Position numbers and translations under genes: made by a program
Shown: one piece after another, positions 60,863 to 64,000 of the stretch
Numbering within the stretch: the stretch's first letter is position 1
Layout of the letters: each line of letters begins with the position of its first letter
NCBI RefSeq assembly: GCF_000153125.2
Contig: NZ_CM002299.1
Location: 1,735,075 to 1,799,074, forward strand
DNA: 64,000 bases
Direction of reading: 5' to 3'
DNA from: Congregibacter litoralis KT71
GTDB lineage: Bacteria; Pseudomonadota; Gammaproteobacteria; Pseudomonadales; Halieaceae
Notes under the pieces: model-generated
Databases searched by the model: none
Seen by the model: only the letters and a program-made list of their open reading frames with translations
What the model was told of the DNA's origin: nothing

Positions 60863-63800
60863 GTGTAGGAGCCGCTAAGCGAGAGCCGGCCGGCGCCTTG
60901 TCCCGCCGGAACGGCAGATACATAACCGGTAGCACAAACAGCGTAAACAGGGTGCCAATGAGCATGCCTGCGGTAATGGTCAGGCCAATGCCGAAACGTG
61001 CATTGGCCCCCGGCCCCGCCGCCAGCACCAGGGGCAGAACGCCGAGCACCGTGGCGAAGGTGGTCATGAGAATGGGGCGGAGTCGCAGGGTAGCGGACTG
61101 CAGTACCGCGCTGCGTCGATCGGCGCCCTCGAGCACCAACTGATTCGCGAACTCCACAATGAGAATGCCGTGCTTTGCGATCAAGCCAATGAGCGTGAGC
61201 AATCCCACCTGGGTATAGATGTTCAGCGTCATGAACCCCATGGCGATGGGCAGCATGGCGCCAAAAATGGATAGGGGCACCGCCACGAGTACCACCAGGG
61301 GATCCCGGAAGCTGTTGAACTGTGCCGCGAGCACCAGAAAAATCAGCACCAGGGACATGGCAAACAGGAGAGGGAAGGTGGCGCTCTCCTGCACGTAACG
61401 GCGTGAGGCGCCGGTGTATCCCACGCGAAATCCCCGGGGTGCGGTCTCCTGTAATTGTGCTTCGAGAAACGCAAGGCCGTCCCCCAGGGTGTTGGGCGGC
61501 ACCATCATCCCCTGGAGGGTCGTGCTGTTGAGCTGCTGGTACTGGGACAGGGTATTGGGCTCCACGCGGGTTTCCAGAGTGATCACGCTGGACAGGGGAA
61601 CGAGGTCTCCGCCGCTTGTACGCAGATAGTATTTCTCCAGTTCCGACTGGGTCAGGCGAAAGTTGCGGCCTGCCTGGGGAATGACCTTGTAGCTGCGACC
61701 CTCCCGGGTAAAGCGATTGACCTCAGCTTCTCCCAGCATCACCGCAAGGGTGTTGGCAATGTCCTGCATGGAGATGCCCAGGCGGGCAGCGAGCTCCCGA
61801 TTGATGTTTACGCTGATTTCCGGACGGTTAAAATCCAGGCTCTGATTGATGAAGATGAACAGTCCGGATTCCCGGGCAGCACTCAGGAGCTCGTCGCCGA
61901 CGCGTTCCACTTCCGCGTAATCGGCGGTGGAAGCGACGACAAAACTGAGGGGCAGCCCCGAATCGGACCCGGGAAGCGCCGGATTGCCAAAGCTGAACAT
62001 CTCCATACCCGACACGCCCCCGAGCTTGGCCTGGAGCTCCCGCTGCACCTCCTGTTGGCTGCGCTCTCTTTTGCGCCAGGGCGTCATGTTCAGGCCCCCG
62101 AAGTTACTGTCAGGCTGCGCCACCTGCCAGGAGGATTGAATCTCGGGAATGTCTTTCCAGATATCCACCACCTGATCAAGGAAGACACTGACGTAATCGA
62201 GGTTCGCATAACTCGGCGCCGATCCCACGACGTAGAGAGAGCCCGTGTCCTCCTCCGGTGCAAGTTCCCGCTGGCTGATAAGAAAGAGTGTCGGCAGACT
62301 CAGAATAATACCGGCGGCAAACATCATGACCGCACCGCGGTTCGCCAGACAGTGCTCCAGGAGCCCTTGATAGCCGCGGTTCATGCGATGGAAGAAGCCG
62401 TCGAGGGCGTCGGCAAAACGCCCCTGGTCTCCCTGTGCCTTTAAAAACCGAGAGGCCATCATGGGGCTGAGGGTTAGTGCCACAACGCCCGACACCAGCA
62501 CCGCGCCGGCCAGGGTCAGGGCGAATTCACTGAACAGCGCGCCCGTGAGACCGCCAATGAATGCGATGGGCGCATAGACCGCCGCGAGAGTGACGGTCAT
62601 GGCGATAACCGGCAGGGCCACTTCTCTGGCGCCGTCGATAGCGGCCTGTATGGGCGTCGCACCCTCCTCGATATGCCGATGCACGTTCTCCACCACCACG
62701 ATGGCATCATCAACGACCAGACCAATAGCAATCACCATGGCGAGGAGCGTGAGGAGATTCAGCGAAAAACCCATGCTCAGCATAAGGAACACGACGCCCA
62801 CGAGAGACAGGGGTATTGCGACGAGGGGAATAAGTACCACGCGGATAGACCCCAAAAACAGGAAGATCACCAGGATCACGATCACCCCCGCTTCGAGGAG
62901 CGTGTTGATCACTTCCTGCAGGGCATCATCAATGGCCACGGAGCTGTCCCAGTCCATGATGACTTCGAGATCCGCCGGCAGATTGGCTTCGATCGCCGGG
63001 AGAATTTCGTGCACCGCCGCGGAGACCGACAGGGGGTTGGCGTCGGGAGCCGTGGTGATGGACATGAATACCGTGTCGCGACCGCTGGTGGACTGCCTTG
63101 ACTGATTGTTTTCTGCTGCAAGCTCCACTTCTGCAACATCGCCCAGGCGGACCTGGCGGTCCCGGTCCTGGCGAACCACCAGGCTCTGAAACTCTTTGGC
63201 GGTGCGCATGCCTGTGACGGCGTCTACGGTAACCCGCACCCATTCACCCTCGGTAGCACCTGCGGTGCTGATGACGTTATCCCGGCGAATCGCCGCGTTG
63301 ATATCATTGGCCGTGACATTGAGGGCGGCCATGCGCACGGGGTCCAGCCAGATGCGCATGGCCAGATAGCGACCAAAAATGCCGGCCTTGCCCACACCCT
63401 CAATCGTGGCGAGCTCGGGTTGCACGCTGCGCAGGAGATAGTCCGTCACCTGAAAGGGTGTCATCTGATCGCTGACAAAGGCCAGGTACATCATCGCGTC
63501 GCCACTGCCCGCCGTGGAGATCACCGGGTCAAGGATATCGTCGGGCAATTCATCCCGCGCCTCGTTAACCTTGGCGATCACTTCCGTCAAAACATCAGAG
63601 GTGTTTTCGCCCAGACGAACATGAACCTGAATCGCAGATACGCCGGGGTTGCTGGAGGAACTGATGTACTCCACGCCCCGCGCGCCTGCGATGTTCACCT
63701 GGAGCGGTGTCGTGACAAACCCCTGAATCGTGCGGGAGTTAGCGCCGGGATACACGGTGGTGACGGAGATAACGCTGCGTTCCAGTTCCGGGAACTCTCT

Positions 63801-63902
63801 CAGTGTGATCTTCCCCAGGGATGCCAGACCAGCGATGAGAATCAGCGCGCTGAGCACTACGGCCAGCACCGGACGACGAATAAACAGATCGGTAAAACGC
63901 AT
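60852..63902 (-). CDS. RND-family multidrug efflux transporter (HAE-1 type inner-membrane pump)
   Basis: 1016 residues, about 12 membrane helices and two large periplasmic loops. It begins RFTDLFIRRPVLAVVLSALILIAG. The proton-relay helix has GLVVDDAIVVVENVHRH, with the Asp-Asp pair of AcrB. The second half mirrors it (MSLVLIFLVLAAQFNSFRDPLVVLVAVPLSIFGAML, GLIAKHGILIVEFANQL). It exports hydrophobic or amphiphilic compounds with an adaptor and TolC. The ATG lies two bases after the stop of the upstream adaptor gene. Substrate range unknown. Confidence 0.95.
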   Translation of the reverse strand: MRFTDLFIRRPVLAVVLSALILIAGLASLGKITLREFPELERSVISVTTVYPGANSRTIQGFVTTPLQVNIAGARGVEYISSSSNPGVSAIQVHVRLGENTSDVLTEVIAKVNEARDELPDDILDPVISTAGSGDAMMYLAFVSDQMTPFQVTDYLLRSVQPELATIEGVGKAGIFGRYLAMRIWLDPVRMAALNVTANDINAAIRRDNVISTAGATEGEWVRVTVDAVTGMRTAKEFQSLVVRQDRDRQVRLGDVAEVELAAENNQSRQSTSGRDTVFMSITTAPDANPLSVSAAVHEILPAIEANLPADLEVIMDWDSSVAIDDALQEVINTLLEAGVIVILVIFLFLGSIRVVLIPLVAIPLSLVGVVFLMLSMGFSLNLLTLLAMVIAIGLVVDDAIVVVENVHRHIEEGATPIQAAIDGAREVALPVIAMTVTLAAVYAPIAFIGGLTGALFSEFALTLAGAVLVSGVVALTLSPMMASRFLKAQGDQGRFADALDGFFHRMNRGYQGLLEHCLANRGAVMMFAAGIILSLPTLFLISQRELAPEEDTGSLYVVGSAPSYANLDYVSVFLDQVVDIWKDIPEIQSSWQVAQPDSNFGGLNMTPWRKRERSQQEVQRELQAKLGGVSGMEMFSFGNPALPGSDSGLPLSFVVASTADYAEVERVGDELLSAARESGLFIFINQSLDFNRPEISVNINRELAARLGISMQDIANTLAVMLGEAEVNRFTREGRSYKVIPQAGRNFRLTQSELEKYYLRTSGGDLVPLSSVITLETRVEPNTLSQYQQLNSTTLQGMMVPPNTLGDGLAFLEAQLQETAPRGFRVGYTGASRRYVQESATFPLLFAMSLVLIFLVLAAQFNSFRDPLVVLVAVPLSIFGAMLPIAMGFMTLNIYTQVGLLTLIGLIAKHGILIVEFANQLVLEGADRRSAVLQSATLRLRPILMTTFATVLGVLPLVLAAGPGANARFGIGLTITAGMLIGTLFTLFVLPVMYLPFRRDKAPAGSRLAAPTPTP

Positions 63903-63904
63903 GC

Positions 63905-64000
63905 TCAGATACCTGCATCGGGGTCAATTTGCACCCGGGCGTTGCGATAAAGCTTGTTCTGTCCGGCGATGACGATACGCTCGCCATCCTCGATACCGCT
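63905..64000 (-). CDS. C-terminal end of an RND membrane-fusion (adaptor) protein, cut by the window edge
   Basis: The last 31 codons and stop are visible. The read-out includes GIEDGERIVIAGQNKLYRNA and ends VQIDPDAGI. G-I-x-x-G-E-R-I-V-x-A-G-Q-x-K-L is the usual C-terminal (membrane-proximal) strand of AcrA/MexA-type adaptors. It ends two bases before the RND pump start, as expected for an adaptor-pump operon. The rest lies beyond the window. Confidence 0.85.
   Translation of the reverse strand, partial: SGIEDGERIVIAGQNKLYRNARVQIDPDAGI

Noticed and set aside
1..64000. CRISPR arrays, insertion sequences, prophage genes, tRNA or rRNA genes
   Set aside because: No regularly spaced repeats, transposase or integrase-like proteins, phage structural genes, or tRNA/rRNA-like sequences were seen in the gaps.

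Overview
The window is a dense, high-GC, gene-after-gene stretch of a Gram-negative chromosome. Isocitrate lyase of the Pseudomonas type (about 530 residues), two TonB-dependent receptors, GspA/GspB-like genes, a VC_2705-type sodium:solute symporter with its DUF4212 partner, an RND pump and several secreted peptidases together suggest a marine, aerobic, oligotrophic gammaproteobacterium. The gene set resembles the OM60/NOR5 clade (Halieaceae, for example Congregibacter). That placement is inferred from memory of gene content, not from a search. I see no rRNA, tRNA, insertion sequence, prophage, integrase or CRISPR array; this is ordinary chromosome with several well-formed operons.

Layout. 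0-9 kb: an MDR-family oxidoreductase of lower GC than its neighbours, isocitrate lyase (aceA), a secreted propeller-like protein, a cold-shock protein with a long structured leader, an HxlR regulator, a class II aldolase-like protein and a TonB receptor. 9-10.2 kb: Ser/Thr symporter SstT. 10.2-15.8 kb (minus strand): a complete vitamin B12 uptake operon, btuB-cobO-btuC-btuD-btuF, with a recognisable promoter, a cobalamin riboswitch and a hairpin that would mask the btuB ribosome binding site. 15.8-25 kb: DUF501, an unknown protein, an S10 carboxypeptidase-like protein, a Crp/Fnr regulator, ilvD, a cytochrome c/Vgb-propeller fusion and an alpha/beta-hydrolase/cyclophilin fusion. 24.6-28.4 kb: a SulP-Usp operon divergent from a CPA2 antiporter. 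28.5-33 kb: a NYN-LOTUS protein, a YcgN-like cysteine-cluster protein, an S9 peptidase and a DAHP synthase.

33-44.2 kb is a coherent carboxylate/acetate-type uptake and sensing region. It holds a CrbS-like hybrid kinase with an N-terminal symporter domain, a convergent CrbR-like response regulator, a DcaP-like porin, the DUF4212/SSS symporter pair, an unknown anchored protein, a CBS/DUF294 nucleotidyltransferase-like protein and a DEDDh exonuclease. An 18-bp motif (14 of 18 identical) occurs upstream of both the porin and the symporter pair and is a candidate binding site for the regulator.

44.2-53 kb: a subtilase, a membrane-anchored MsrA, a nitronate monooxygenase-like protein divergent from a PadR regulator, gspA-gspB and ppx/gppA. 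53.1-59.2 kb (minus strand) is the most interesting metabolic unit: a tightly packed operon of DUF1445, pxpA, pxpB, pxpC, DUF4392, a D-amino-acid aminotransferase and alanine racemase. It contains both halves of the vertebrate D-glutamate cyclase DGLUCY as separate genes, together with 5-oxoprolinase and the enzymes linking L-Ala, D-Ala and D-Glu. This suggests a route for D-amino acids through 5-oxoproline. The window closes with an acyl-CoA synthetase, an RND transporter and the tail of its adaptor.
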